A stretch of 64,000 bases of DNA from Adiantum capillus-veneris (GCA_014529385.2 CM043943.1:99632355-99696354), one strand, 5' to 3'. Shown: positions 11,994 through 24,286, counted from the stretch's first letter. Program-made: numbers and translations. Notes: generated from the sequence alone by a model not told the origin.

Positions 11994-12339
11994 TTATCAT
12001 TGTTGTTGGAGATATGATCCTTAGGTGATGAGTGACCTAGTGATATTTGTAGCCTTCTTTTTTAGAGATTTTGTTACCCATTCTGTTTACACCTTAGCAG
12101 TGAAGCATCTAAACTCAAGGTTTAGTAGTTGGTAGAGGCTACAAGTCGAGGACTTGCTATATCTACTCTTGATAGGCAAAAAAAGATGTGAGTGAGATAT
12201 GAAAGGCGTTTCATTCTTTAGTTTTCTCGATGCTTTGAGAGTATTGTTCCACAATCCATTTTATCTTCAATTTACATTGTTTTGTTTGTTTTTGTTCATA
12301 GATTCATTTCATTAGAAACTACCACCATCAAATGTGGAC

Positions 12340-13560
12340 TGAAAGTTCAGGGCAAAAACTGTCAAAAACCATACTTTAGCAAAAGAGACCATAACTCTAA
12401 AAATTAGAAAATTTGATGGTCAGAGCATAAAATCTTATCAAAATTCAAAACATTGGTGCAAAAGGGGATCACCAAACTCACACAAAGAAAACTGAAAATT
12501 TTCACCCAGTTTTGTGAAGGAACATGGATCACAATCCATGTACCTCTAAACTTGTTTGACTAGAAACAAAACCATTTGATAGAGATTGCCTTCAAGCAAT
12601 AGAAGCCAGAATTTGGGAGTGAAATTGACACCAAGTCCACACTCAAAAAAAAAAAATTGGACAAAACCTGCAAAAGCTTTTAAAAATGACCAAATTTTGG
12701 ATTTTTAAACTTTTAGTAATCCAAATTCAAAAAAGGTTTGGGAATTAGCATCTACAGGGCATAGACAACCAGGTGACCAAATTTCATGTCAAAATGTTAT
12801 CAAACATGGATCGTGATCCATGTACCTTTTCATGATTTTGGGTTGAGATTTGAGCTGCAAGTAGTTGAGACCATCAAAACTAGTCAAAAACCGCAAAGCA
12901 AATGAAAATTTCTATTTTTTATTAGCAAAAGGTTGAAAAGGTTGGTCAAAAGAGCGAACCATCAAAACTAGTCAAAAACCGCAAAGCAAATGAAAATTTC
13001 TACTTTTTATTAGCAAAAAGTGATCCAAATCCAAAAACGTTTTTGGGAGTAGGCTATTGGCAACATAAGTAACTAGTAAGCCAAATTCTAGGTTCAAATC
13101 TATAGGTTCAAATCTATAGGTTCAAATCTATAGGTTCAAATCTATAGGTTCAGATCTAATGGAACATGGATCGTGTTCCATGTACCTTTTTTAAGGTTTT
13201 GGATAGAAGTTGTACCACCTTATAGTAGAGGTCAATGTAAGCAATACTTCCAAAAGAAAGGAAGCCAAAAGTGTTCAAAAAGTGGGTCAAAAGGGGTATA
13301 AACGCCTCAAGGCCAAAAACCACCAGAAAAAACCTAGGGTTTGACTTTTGGTTGACCTAAACTAGTCCCAATCACATAAAGATCATATATCTAGGATCAA
13401 GGTACCAAGGGCCACTTGTGTGTCAAGTTGCATCATATTTGCCCACAAAGGTACATGAATTGTGATCCATGTTCTTTTGTCACAGACTAAGACCAGACTT
13501 ACACCAAAGCTAGAGCTAGTTACAAAGAGCATAGTGGTCTTTTCAAATTTGAGTTTTGAC
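12340..13560 (+). repeat. Leader with palindrome-bearing repeats and minisatellites
   Basis: This untranslated leader contains spaced copies of a palindromic motif close to CATGGATCGTGATCCATG (near 12524, 12804, 13164 and, diverged, 13454). It also has an 88-bp tandem duplication (12870 and 12958) and about 4.6 copies of the 14-bp unit AGGTTCAAATCTAT at 13090-13156. It has no coding frame. Confidence 0.75.
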
Positions 13561-13804
13561 TTGATTGGAGAATTTTGCAAGAAAAATTGAAATTCTTACC
13601 AGAAGCATGATAAATTTTTGTCGACTTCAAATTTTGACTGACAGAGCGCATGTAAAACTCATAGCCACCAAGTTTTTGTACAGATTGGAAGGGCTAGAGT
13701 GTGCAACTCAAAGTGCTTTCAATTCATCAATTTGGAAGCAAGAAAAAAGGTAACACGTCAGGGTTTTGTAATAGTGTTTTTCTTTATATATTTGTGATCA
13801 GGAA

Positions 13805-14218
13805 TTGTATCATAGTAGAAATCCTGCTGTAAGAGATCAAATTAGTCACATTTCCACATTTCCAACCTTAGAGTCAATTCTTGAGGAAAATATGTATGAT
13901 AATTCTTCAAAGAGATCTTACACCTACATGGCTGAAGGATTCAAGAGTGTGAGTTTCAAAGAGGGAACCAATATAGGAGTAGTACCATCCCAACCCGCAT
14001 CAACCATGAAACTATTGCACTTGAAATATCAGTTTGAAAATGAACAGAGTGCAAAAATTTACAAAGATGGTATGGATTGCTACTATGTAAAGCTAGAGGA
14101 AAGACCTGGTGAGTTCAAGGACATAATGCCTATGGACTACAATGGTGAGGGTACCATGTATTTGGTTGTGCAAAATTCCTTTATTATGGGGATTGACAGG
14201 CACCAAATAAAAAGTTGA
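13805..14218 (+). CDS. Hypothetical 137-aa ORF in LTR element
   Basis: This open frame sits between the repeat-rich leader and the gag-like block of the element and is probably part of its gag-precursor reading frame. It is acidic and rich in Tyr/Glu/Lys, with no cysteine-histidine knuckle and no protease motif. A second short frame with similar character follows at 14276-14470. I recognise no domain. Given its position inside a retroelement, a structural or gag-like role is the best guess, but that is inference from location. Confidence 0.3.
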   Translation: MYHSRNPAVRDQISHISTFPTLESILEENMYDNSSKRSYTYMAEGFKSVSFKEGTNIGVVPSQPASTMKLLHLKYQFENEQSAKIYKDGMDCYYVKLEERPGEFKDIMPMDYNGEGTMYLVVQNSFIMGIDRHQIKS

Positions 14219-14674
14219 CGTGGAGCTTGAAGACAAGCCGCCGAAGCTAGAAATTCCTAATGTGAGTTAAGGCGAGTGGATGAGGCGACCCGACTCAACA
14301 CGGATAACACTCATATGGGGTTGTATAAGTACGACAATGGAGAGAAGATGCTCTATTATAAATGCGAGGAATCTTACATTGAAGAGTTATCACAACAAAA
14401 AAGCTTGTATGTCTTCACATACATAAAAGGCAAAGATACCCATGTGATCAAGATCGATAACTATGGATGAATATACTCTACTATAGACCGCAAGGAGCTA
14501 GAGAGATATACATACTTTGGAGGACCACTCCACCAGTATTATTTCCCTCCAAGCATGATTAGACCAACTACCTCAAAGATGAGGCCAGAAACAAAAAGAG
14601 TGATTCCTTTTAGAACCAAGGTGGAAGATCGATTCAATCGACCTTAATTTTTAGTACCAAGACCAATTGGATCC

Positions 14675-15406
14675 TTGGGTTTGAGTGGATATGAAGCTAG
14701 AGATGTTTTAGAAGAACCTAGAATGATGAGAATGGTATCTAAAAATGCGACCATCTCAAGTGGCAAAGTGTGTTGCCAAAAAGTACAATGGGTCGAGGAA
14801 TCCATATACACATGTTTCATTCTTCAGCAAGTCTTAAGAGCTAAACAAGTTGTGGATTTCCACACTTAGTACAAGGGATTTGGGTTGACTTTGGAAGGAA
14901 CAGCATTAACATGGTTCTAGCCATTGAATAGTAGAGATTTTCCAAATTTCAAATAACTCCTATGAGAGTTTATGGAGGAATTCTCAAAAAAGGGAAGCAA
15001 GCATAAAAGAGTTTTTCAACTCTACGCCTTTAAGAAAAAAGAAAACAAAAAGGTGAAGGAAACTTCGTTTTGCTCCAAGCAATACATCGAGTGATGTCAT
15101 GTTCAAGAGTTACCGTAAGACAAAAGATTATCGGTTCTCTTTATAGAGGGATTGAGAAATGAAACCCTCAAAAAGGATCTACACCTGAAGGCATACACCA
15201 TATTTGAGCACGTCACTCGAGAAGCATTGTATCTAGTGGACAATTACAAGGTTTACAAAGAGGTTTTGGAAGATTCGAACACTACTACCAGTAGTGCCTC
15301 TTCCACCACAAGTGAACGATCAACAAAACGTAATGCACTTAAATTTTTGCTTTTTGTTGCTTTTTATCAGGATTTATCACTTATCAAGCATAATAATGAG
15401 CCATAG
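14675..15406 (+). pseudogene. Retrotransposon gag-domain remnant
   Basis: In broken frames this stretch reads like the retrotransposon gag family. A segment beginning LTLEGTALTWF (about 14886) is followed by a core ending in a Lys-rich QLYAFKKKENKKVKE-like part (about 15020). Then comes SVLFIEGLRNETLKKDL with an alanine/valine-rich helix to the 15.3 kb region. The order and spacing match plant Ty3-type gag, which packages RNA into the virus-like particle. Stops interrupt it (for example near 14867 and 14920). No zinc knuckle, protease or pol follows before the 3' LTR. Confidence 0.6.
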
Positions 15407-15860
15407 CAATAATTTTTCACAAACATGATGCCTAGAGTGAGAGTATGTATATAAGAGTGTATGAAAGAATTTTGGCTAATTTTTTGCCAAATAATAACAA
15501 ATTTTTATAATATTCTAACATTTTTAAGTTAATAAGGATAAAAATCTTAATAAAGGGAGTCAAAAGAATCAAAGTCAAGTTCTGAAAGCAAGCAGAAAAT
15601 TGACAAAGCAAGAGGTTCAAGCATGTCAAGTTGGGAAGAATTTGGCACAAGTCAAAATTTGGGCCAACTTATGATGAATCAAAGTTGCAAAATCGAGGGC
15701 AATTAGCAACCAAGTATCCAAATGATGAAGCGTCTAAGCCACAAGTGGTATACTATGAGAAATTAGGGCAAACAAGGTAAGTATGCACTTATCACTCTGG
15801 GTAGGTCAGGCACATATAGGCAAAATGCAGTAATGTAGGACTCATTTCCAATTGTCAAAG

Positions 15861-15861
<1 letters not shown>

Positions 15862-15915
<54 letters not shown>
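15862..15915. repeat. (AG)n microsatellite
   Basis: About 26 AG units lie inside the LTR element, downstream of the gag remnant. Confidence 0.95.
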
Positions 15916-15919
<4 letters not shown>

Positions 15920-16515
15920 ACTTAGAGTCACACCACCGCTTTTCTACCTACTGTGGACACTCAGAGCCACCATACTACACCAGATTTGACAGGTATTTTT
16001 CTTGACTAATCATGAACAAATGTGTATGTGAGACCAAATGGCATAACAAGAAACTCATAGAGACCAAATGTTGTCTTGAACGCACTCTCAACAACAGGCC
16101 CACAGATCCATAATGCTCAAATGAGGGATGTGCCAAAGATCGCATGCTAGATGCTAAAAGAGAGAGCAAAGATGATCATCACATGTATACAAGCTTTTGA
16201 AATTGATGAGGTGAATCATCCTTGGTAGGTATTCTTTGAAGGAACCAAGGGCATTGCATGGAACTTAGAGATTGAAGCCTCTAGCAGAAACATACACATG
16301 GGTATGTATGCAAGGATAATGTTCCTTTCCTTGCACTACATGCAAACATTTGAGGACGCATTCATGACAAAGGGTTCTTTGAGATGGACTCCACCATCTT
16401 CAATCACGTGACCAAGATCTACATGCTAGGCACATAGCATACCAAAGTGTCATACTCAACAACCCTTTCAAAGATCTCTCAATATGAGGATGTGCAACGG
16501 CTAGGAAGGAGGGAA

Positions 16516-17416
16516 TGTTTGGCAGATGCAGTTGACGAACACCCTCCTAGCAAGCCACACCTTCACAAAGCCCACAATTTTGATGTAACTCATATTATTT
16601 TTCCGAAAAGCCTTGTATAAGAGAGAAATTATAATTTTTTAAGCCGCACTCTGTATACTTAGCGATGTATTCTTTTATCCTTATTTCCGAAAGCCTTGTA
16701 AGCTGGCCACTGGCCATAGAAGAAGCCCCAGGTATAAAGCTCAAAATCCTTAGTTTAAAAAGACATATTGTAATATTATCCAAGTTTTGAAGAGCTTTTG
16801 TACGTACGACTAAGAGTGGGTACTCAGCAGCACCTTGTAACTGAGTTTTCTCTTCATCTGGTAATCAAAATTTTATTCCAAGAATTTCATTGTGTTCCTT
16901 GTCTGAAGTATAATCATTCTCAGTTTTGATGTGATTTGCAACTACCTATCTGTGAGCTAATTCAACTAATTTGAGTGCTAAAATGGTTGTTTTTTTATAT
17001 TAGAGGAGTCCTATATCTTAGGGCTACCTATCTGGACTACTCAATTGTAGTTTTCAAGACCTGGATCGTGATGGATCGTGATTTTGGTACATTGTCGGAT
17101 GACCTATAAACTTTGTAGAATAATGCTTCTAGGCCTAATACACATTCCCCTGAAGTTTCATTGCATTTTGAGTTCATTTGGTTGACGAAATCGTGTGATG
17201 ACCTAGAGTGATGAGATAAGTAGTAGACTAATTTTCCAAATTAAAGAGTGATAGTTTATTGGTGGTGATAATAATTTAGTTCACTAGGTTCACTTATTGA
17301 GGCTGACACCCTCAAAGAGTCTATTTGGCCCATTCGAGTCATTTCCCTGAGTATTGACATTATGTTAGTGCCACGCAGCTATGTTGCACACGTCCGATCG
17401 CGGCAACCAGCAAACA
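16516..17416 (+). repeat. Right LTR of the 11-17 kb element
   Basis: This 901-bp diverged copy of 11083-11993 is followed immediately by the TTCTT target duplication. Confidence 0.85.
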
Positions 17417-17421
17417 TTCTT

Positions 17422-18350
17422 CTTATTTGATAGACTAGTACAAAATGATCTAGCATGCATTTCATAAATACAATGCTCACACAATTCAAAGGCTAAATAT
17501 TTGAAAACAAGAAAGCAACCCAAAAAGCTAGATCTTTCATTCCATTTTGACTCAAATGGCCTAAACAACTATGCTACAAAGAGGCATTTGTCTACTCGGT
17601 ATGTTTACAACATTACCATGGACTTTAGACACATATGAAGGATAAATAGTACCACACTTGTCTCCTCTAGCCAAGATCAAATATCTTCGCATCATCTATT
17701 ATGGATATTACCAAAGCATGTCTAATAGCTAAAATCATTTAGCTGCATTACGAAAATCGAACTCTTGATGGGAGTAGGCATGTGTCTACACCCTTGAGCA
17801 CAAACGAAGAACCATTGGCAAGCTTCAAATATATGTCTTTTGCACCAACAATACCACAAGCAAAGTTGTTGCCCAAATCTATGACCCGCATATTCTATTA
17901 TTATAAGTAGTGAAACATTCTCTATGGGAGTAACATGAACAGGTGCATCATTTTATATTGGCTAACTAATCCATCCTTGCTCATCCACAACATGCAAGTA
18001 AGGAAGAGGCAGATAGAATATCCATGTTATCATCAGTGATAGCATTTAATCACGGAGAATTTGGGCTCTCAATTAATTTTTGACTTATTGACTGACGGAG
18101 AATTTGGGCTCTCGAATAATATTTAACTTTTTGACTCTTGTCCATAGTGGGCAACACGGTAAAGTCCATGAAGGATTCATCAAAACCCATTAATTGACAT
18201 ATCATTAAAAAGATTGTAAGCCATCAACGTCTTCAATTGGAGTCTGTGTAGGAAGAGGTATCTTTTGGGGGCCAAGACTTAGGCAATACATCATGGGTAG
18301 TGTAAGAAATGAGGAATACAATAAGGATCTAGTTGTAAGGAGAGTAGGAG
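17422..18350 (-). pseudogene. Ty1/copia gag-pre-integrase and protease remnant
   Basis: This is the upstream half of the copia element split by the 11083-17416 insertion. On the minus strand, 17568-17422 reads through a pre-integrase segment with FELCEHCIYEMHARSF, which resembles the conserved C-x2-C-containing pre-integrase motif. Further upstream, 17850-17760 reads KLANGSSFVLKGVDT, typical of the region just after the copia protease. The protease DSGA motif itself is not recoverable. Stops are frequent. The reading direction joins naturally to the integrase at 11077-10632 once the nested element and one TTCTT are removed. Confidence 0.65.
18053..18130. repeat. Short tandem duplication (about 44-bp period)
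   Basis: CGGAGAATTTGGGCTCTC followed by an AT-rich spacer appears twice, at about 18053 and 18098. Confidence 0.6.
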
Positions 18351-18517
18351 AGATACGATGCAAAGTAGATTAGTGGCAAGTCAAAAACTTTATATTAGCA
18401 CACTATTACAAAGTGATGGCGTCATCCACCCATGCGCTCTCAAGATAGAGCTTAGATGGCGATTTAGATGAATAGAGCAAGTAGGAAATACAATGAGTTA
18501 ACAATCCTTCAACAAGG

Positions 18518-18518
<1 letters not shown>

Positions 18519-18579
<61 letters not shown>
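18519..18579. repeat. (TG)n microsatellite
   Basis: About 30 uninterrupted TG units. Confidence 0.97.
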
Positions 18580-18580
<1 letters not shown>

Positions 18581-18975
18581 TAGTGTGCACACCTCTAATG
18601 TGTAGTGTTGAAAATACTCATGAAGAAGGCCTCCTTATATAGATGTAAGGGAGACTCTAAACGCCCATGTGTAGCCGCCCGTAGATAGCCAAGTTGAAGT
18701 AGGACTCCCCCATGCACCCATGTGTAGCCGCTTTTGGGTAGACAAGTCCACCTAGAACTGGTCCACCGCCCGTTGAAATCCAACCACCGGCCAAGGACCA
18801 ACAGCTACCGACCGCCGGCCAAAGACCACGGACCACCTGCCACCATCGAACAACCATTTTCCAATTTTCTTTCGATCGCCGCGTTCAGCCAATATATTCT
18901 AGCAAAAAGGAATATTTTCGCAATTAAAAGTCTCTGGGGGCGAAACCAAAGTAGAAGTAGTGGGAGCTTGAGAGC

Positions 18976-19182
18976 ATGCAACAATCCATGTGGAAGATCA
19001 AGAGGCGATCATCGATAGTTGCAATGCTTATAAAGCAAATAGAGGATCTTCAAGACAAGTGCAATAAACTAAAGGGGATGGCTGATGAACATAGCCCATC
19101 AATTGTAGCACATGAGCTACATATTTTTTCCCTTTCACATGCAGTGGAGAGTCTTGGGGTTGATCCTAGCATGACTAATTAA
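18976..19182 (+). CDS. Short hypothetical ORF, possible coiled coil
   Basis: This 68-codon frame has a basic start and then a heptad-like segment (IEDLQDKCNKLKGM) that could form a short coiled coil. It has no recognisable family. It stops just before the repeat array at 19.2 kb and may be the tail of a retroelement gag or a chance frame. No function is assigned. Confidence 0.2.
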   Translation: MQQSMWKIKRRSSIVAMLIKQIEDLQDKCNKLKGMADEHSPSIVAHELHIFSLSHAVESLGVDPSMTN

Positions 19183-19199
19183 GGAATTTGTAGCTCGTG

Positions 19200-20125
19200 C
19201 AAGTATGGTTTTCAAAAACATAGGTATGGTTTTTTTATTTCCATAAAGGTACTTTTCTACCTTCATAGATACTCCTTAGGTACATAGGTACTTTTATAAG
19301 GTATCCTCATATGTTTTTGATTTCCATAGCTGCTCCAAAAGTGCTTATAATATCCATAGGTACTTTAGTTGATCTCCACAGGTACTCTAGGAGATCCCAT
19401 AATGCCATAAAGTACTTTTGTTGATCTCCCTACGTACTCTAAGAGTTCCTATAATGTCCATAAGTACTTGTCTACTTTATAGAAAATTCTTAGGTGCCTA
19501 CGATGCGCATAAGTACATACAATGTCCATAGCCACTGTAGTACAATGTGGTGTCAAAGGTACTTTTCTACCCTCACAGGTGGCCCTTAGTTACAAAGGTA
19601 CATTTTCCTCAATAGCTATTGATGATGATCGCCATAGGTACTTTTTGTTATGTCCATAGGTACTCCAAGAGTACCTATATTGTCCATACGTACTTGTGTA
19701 CTTTATAGTAACTCCTTAGGTGCCTATGATATGCATGAGTACATATGGTCTCCATAGCCACTAAAGTACAATGTGTTGTCAAAGGTACTTTTCTACCTTC
19801 ATAGGTATTCCATAGGCACATAGGTACTTTTATACAGTATGGTTAGAGGTTAATTTTTATCTCCATAAGTACTCTAAGAGCACTCCAAGACTGCCTACAA
19901 TGTCCATAAGTACTTTAAGAGCACTCCAGGAGTGCCTTCAATGTCCATAGGTACTTTTTTTATATCCATAGGTACTCCAGGAGAGCTTATAATTCCCAAA
20001 GGTACTATTCTTGACCTCCATAGAAACTCCAAGAGTGCTTATAATGTCCAAAAAAGTTATTGGTATACTTTATAGGAAGTATGTCCATGGGTACTTTAGA
20101 TGTACCTATGGTGTCTCTCTTCACC
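19200..20125. repeat. Diverged minisatellite built on a CCATAGGTACT motif
   Basis: About 0.9 kb is made of irregular repeats of roughly 40-60 bp. Each contains variants of TCCATAGGTACTTTT, often paired with CTCCAAGAGTGCCTATAATG. At least fifteen motif copies can be picked out by eye, with point changes and unequal spacing. I see no gene inside. Short frames here are translations of the repeat. Confidence 0.75.
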
Positions 20126-20129
20126 CAGG

Positions 20130-22015
20130 TTATTTGGATCTATGGAAGAAAGGACATGAAAACCACAAATTATTCAACGGTGGGTACCCAAAGGCTTCTT
20201 AGAACAAAAATGTTATGAAGGTCAAACCAAAATATCGATTTCAAAGAGGCCCAATCGACTCACTCCATTGTCCTCACCAAGAAAAATCTCTCCAAGAAGC
20301 TAAGCTACCCTCAATGCTTGCCCTCTCAAACTCACTCTCACCCATCAAAAACCATGGATTCCAAAGTTGCAAGTCCACCCCAAAGTATCATGCAAACCTC
20401 TTAGGTCGTATCATCAAACCTACGATATTGGAAAGAGCCAAATCCTTGCAAGCCCTACTTTTTGGAAAGCAAGGCAACCACCCAGATGTCCTAAGACAAG
20501 ATATTAGTAGGAAGCAACAAGATACGTGTTAAGAATGCTTAGTTTGCAATACAACCAATGATGCAGTTCCTACATGTGCTTATCAGGCTCATTGAAGATG
20601 GCCAAGAACTCACACTGATGCACTCAATGATGCATGGACGAATTGCAAGAGAAGAAGGCATGGCTTTTCAGCCATATGATATGTTTCGCAGAGAGCTCAT
20701 AGTACAAGGTTTCTTTGCATGTGCATAGTTCTTCGCTAGCCATTATCTCCCATATAAGAAATGGTACATACTTGATTCTTCCAGTACTTTTGCAACCACA
20801 CCTCTTCCAACTAGGATTCAAGCCTATGCATCACAATGAGGCTCTTGACCAGGCTTCAACATAGTCACAATTTCTTCTAGAGTAGCAAAAGGATGAAGCC
20901 ATTTACCAAAGATATGACAAGATAAATCAAGCCTTGGCTACTTTAGAATTAAAAGTAGTGCCACCTACACACCTTCAACTGCAACTACTTATGAAGATTC
21001 AAAGCTAGAGTAAACGATGTGAGTAGGCAAATCTTGAGAAAGCTCGGTTAAAAGCCCAATAGCATGAGCATTGTGTGACAATATGGCAAGAAGCTCACAT
21101 GGCATGTTTGGCTTGCCCAACTAAGCCGCCTTTTTAGTCAACATCCTTAGCTACATAGATCAAGAATAAGTTGGTAATGCAAGCAAGCCTAGCCCAAAAC
21201 CCACCTCCATAGCTAGAGAGACCACAAACACCAATGTCACATGCTTTCCCTCTTCCTTAACCAACGCACTTTTAGAAACACACACAAGGTCGAGAAGACT
21301 GGAACTTAAGTGCAAGGGTCGAGAGACTTCACCTTAGACTCCTCAAAAGTAAATCCAAATGGCCTTTGAGGATGGAGTGTCGACTTAGCAAACCTTAAGT
21401 TTTGCGTCCACACCCACACACAAGCAAGGGATGTTTGCCAAAACAATGGATTAGCCACCAGAAGGGAAAGCATAAAGTGAACCTTTGAGGAGAAGAGGAT
21501 TGAAGAGGGTAGTCAAGGTCAAAGATTCCCTTTTCAAAAATCCACTATCTCATCCCTATTTATTGAAATCCCATGTATTAAATGCCTATTTTTTGGGAGC
21601 ACATAGCCTTAGACCATGAGGATCAAGAAACTCAAAGAATTTTCTTGTATTTTAGTGATGCTCACGAAGCCCTAAACTAAGTGCGGAGACTATATCCTAG
21701 AGGCATCTTAATTGCATCAAGTATGGGAATGTTGTGTAAGTATCCTTAACAATCCCAAGGTAGCTCACCACCACAATAACAAGATGCAAAAAGTCTACCA
21801 ACCACAACGTCTTTCACTTAGAAGACAACAACAAACATCAAGGCAAGTGATATAGTATAAGGCAACAATTACAACTCACAAGTTGAGTAAAGGTGATGAT
21901 CATAGATAAGGAGAGTGCAAGGAAACAAGAGATAACAATCAAAGGGATTGCTAATTACCTAGAATTCATTGGATTTACAAGGATTCCACATAGGGAAAAG
22001 AGGTTCCAATTTTGC
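20130..22015. other. Unassigned sequence, no gene supported
   Basis: A 105-codon frame at 20215-20532 is rich in Lys/Ser/Pro and matches nothing I know. The remainder has only short frames in both strands. It may be decayed internal sequence of the gypsy element whose pol scrap follows at 22.0 kb on the minus strand. Confidence 0.4.
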
Positions 22016-22019
22016 AATT

Positions 22020-22740
22020 TACATGATACAATGTACAATTGAAGACCCACAAAGCAAAAAAACAACAAAAACGTAGTCGCTAAGCAAACTTATGACTAAG
22101 AAAGGAAGAATGGCAACCTTCAATAAAAAAAAGGGGTTGAAGTTGTATATGTAGTCGATGCTTTCACCTTTAATCCGTTGGCACAAGAGGCATTGCTTCA
22201 CATAGCGAAGAACATCCCCCTTCATTCCTGGCCAAAAGTAGCTTCTTTTAACATCATTTAGGGTCTTTGCATACCCAGGGTGTCGTGATGTTGGGCTATC
22301 ATGAGCCTTACATAGGATTGATTTCTTCAGTGTTAGGTACTTAGGTAGCCTCTATCGAAAATAAAGATTTTTCTCTTGAACAGAGTAATCCTTTTGAGAA
22401 GATCTTTGCTTCAAGTGTTATGCCTTGTTGAATCTCCAAGGCTAACTGCTAATAATCTAGGTCTCTCAAGGTTGCTTCCTTAATTCTTTCCCATATAGGA
22501 TTATTAGGTTTAGAGATAGCACTAAGGAAAGCTTTGCGGCTAAGTACATCTACCACCACATTGTCCTTCCAAGTCTAAACTTTATGTCAAAGTTGTATTC
22601 TTGAAGAAGTTCAATCCATCTCCTTTGCCTCATGTTGAGATTGGGTTGTGTAAAGATCCACTTTAAGCTTTCATGATCAATGACTAATTGAAATTTGCGA
22701 CTGACAAGATAATATCTTCATAACTTTAATGCATGGGATT
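22020..22740 (-). pseudogene. Ty3/gypsy RNase H to integrase zinc-finger remnant
   Basis: On the minus strand, about 22715-22545 reads IDHESLKWIFTQPNLNMRQR followed by RRWIELLQEYNFDIKF, the well-known C-terminal RNase H segment of Ty3/gypsy pol. After broken sequence, about 22285-22160 reads HPGYAKTLNDVKRSYFWPGMK then YVKQCLLCQRIKGES, the HHCC zinc-binding domain at the integrase N terminus. The expected order and spacing are kept, but stops and frameshifts occur between the blocks. Reverse transcriptase upstream and the integrase core downstream are not recognisable. No LTRs were assigned to it. Confidence 0.8.
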
Positions 22741-22744
22741 AGGG

Positions 22745-23405
22745 ATTTTGTAGTTACCTACAAGGCTTGACTCTATCCTCCAATGCAGATCCACTTTTTC
22801 TCTATTCGAAAAAAAGGATATCAAAGGATCTTCTTATAGCACAAGGTTTCTACACAAGAAATCAAAATATTTGGCTACCAATGAACCATAGGCCAAATTT
22901 AACAGTATCAACAATTCCAAGATATCTTAATAGCAAAAAAAAAAAAGTGAAGACAAAGGTCTTACGAAGACTAAAAGCTGCCACTTATCAAAAGTACCCT
23001 ATAACCTGTGTAAGAGTGGGTTAATCAATTAAAACGTGTACTTTAGAAGCAACTCCATAGCCACCAAAAGGTTGAAGTCATCTCCAACGCCATTGATGTG
23101 CAATTCAACTCAATAGATCAACTAGAGGATGGCCCCAACCAACCTTCTATGATTGTAACAATAAACAACGAGCCCAATTACCTTCAAGTTTACTACATGA
23201 TAAGATCTCTCTTCAATAAATTTCAATTGTTAGGGTGCAAAGAGAACCCTTTGGCAAAGCTAGAGCCAAACAGCTAAATCACAATTACTCCCAATCTTTT
23301 TAGTCTATTAATCTATATGCTAAAGTTGTGGTTATTAGGCTTATTCTCATGCTAGAATAGGTGAGCATAATAGTTAGCATAATAGTTGAATGCTAATCTA
23401 TTTTA
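22745..23405. other. Unassigned AT-rich sequence
   Basis: An 85-codon plus-strand frame at 22767-23024 contains a poly-Lys run from an A-tract and no recognisable domain. Nothing else is supported. Confidence 0.4.
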
Positions 23406-23407
23406 AT

Positions 23408-23700
23408 TGTTGGAGTGGTGTAAAGTCCAACACACACACAAGTGAACCATGCGATGAGTGCACCTATCCTGGAAAGCAAAAACCCTTCTTAACAAGGTGG
23501 TAGTTTGTAAAGCTTTGTTTATAATACTTTGATAGATACATTTACATAGAGAGGACCCTTCAATACTCTCTTTGTGCACTTGTTTTTCAATACATTTCTT
23601 TGTACCTATATATATGAAATACAATTGAGCATGTGCATTTGACACTCTTTGCTATGCACCCATGTACTCACCTTGTGGGACAAATGACTTCTTAATAGCT
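23408..23700 (-). repeat. Possible LTR fragment
   Basis: The plus strand begins TGTTGGAGTGGTGTAAAGTCCAACA, so the minus strand ends CACTCCAACA, a common plant LTR terminus. A TATATATAGG string lies upstream of it in the minus-strand direction, near 23610. No partner LTR, primer site or target duplication was found, and the other boundary is a guess. Confidence 0.25.
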
Positions 23701-24096
23701 TACCTATCTTGTCAACAGACCCAAATCCCTCCAGGTCCCAAATCTTAGAAATAGTTTTCAGATTCTTTTAAAAACTAGGATCCTAGCCACTAAGGTCTCT
23801 TGGCTATCTACAACATCTTATGGCCATTTCTCTTTTAAATCCCTATCCTCAAAGAAGCCTAATACCTCTTCTCTATATGTACTCTATTATTGTCGACCTC
23901 AAGTGTAACCTACATATAAAAATCCCATGTGAGTATACCAAAGGCATTTTTTCAGTTTTTCAGTGCCCTTGTCACTAGTTACATATGCTTTTACAGTCCA
24001 TAGCCTACAGGCCATACCCTTGTGCTTGACCCTCTTGGATTGGCACCATTTGGATGTCCCAAGAGATTTCGTGTCCTTGAACAAGAGCCTCTTTCT

Positions 24097-24121
24097 TGCG
24101 CGCGCACGCGCACACACACGC

Positions 24122-24171
<50 letters not shown>
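24097..24171. repeat. Mosaic CG/CA/GA microsatellite
   Basis: The tract GCGCGCGCACGCGCACACACACGCAGAG passes into a long (GA)n that ends at about 24171. Confidence 0.95.
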
Positions 24172-24172
<1 letters not shown>

Positions 24173-24286
24173 ACTGCAAGAAGGCCTCTTTAAGTGTTGC
24201 AAAACCGACAAGCCTTGAATTTTCAACCTACGCACTTGGCTTTCTCATGACTCGGGAAATAAGGAGAGGGGAGGAGGAAAGAAGAT

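Larger units (their letters stand above)
11083..17416 (+). mobile_element. LTR retrotransposon with gag remnant, nested in copia
   Basis: The boundaries are direct. The left LTR begins TGTTTAGC at 11083 and ends AACA at 11993. A diverged copy begins TGTTTGGC at 16516 and ends AACA at 17416. The 5-bp target-site duplication TTCTT flanks both sides (11078-11082 and 17417-17421). The outer flanks are two parts of one copia element, so this element inserted into it. The internal region holds a gag-like block (about 14860-15290, plus strand) but no reverse transcriptase, RNase H or integrase that I can recognise. The element is therefore either non-autonomous or internally deleted. LTR divergence and broken frames indicate an old insertion, though younger than the copia host. 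Confidence 0.9.

Noticed and set aside
13090-13156. CRISPR-like regular repeat
   Set aside because: The 14-bp units are contiguous with no spacers. It is a minisatellite in a retroelement leader.
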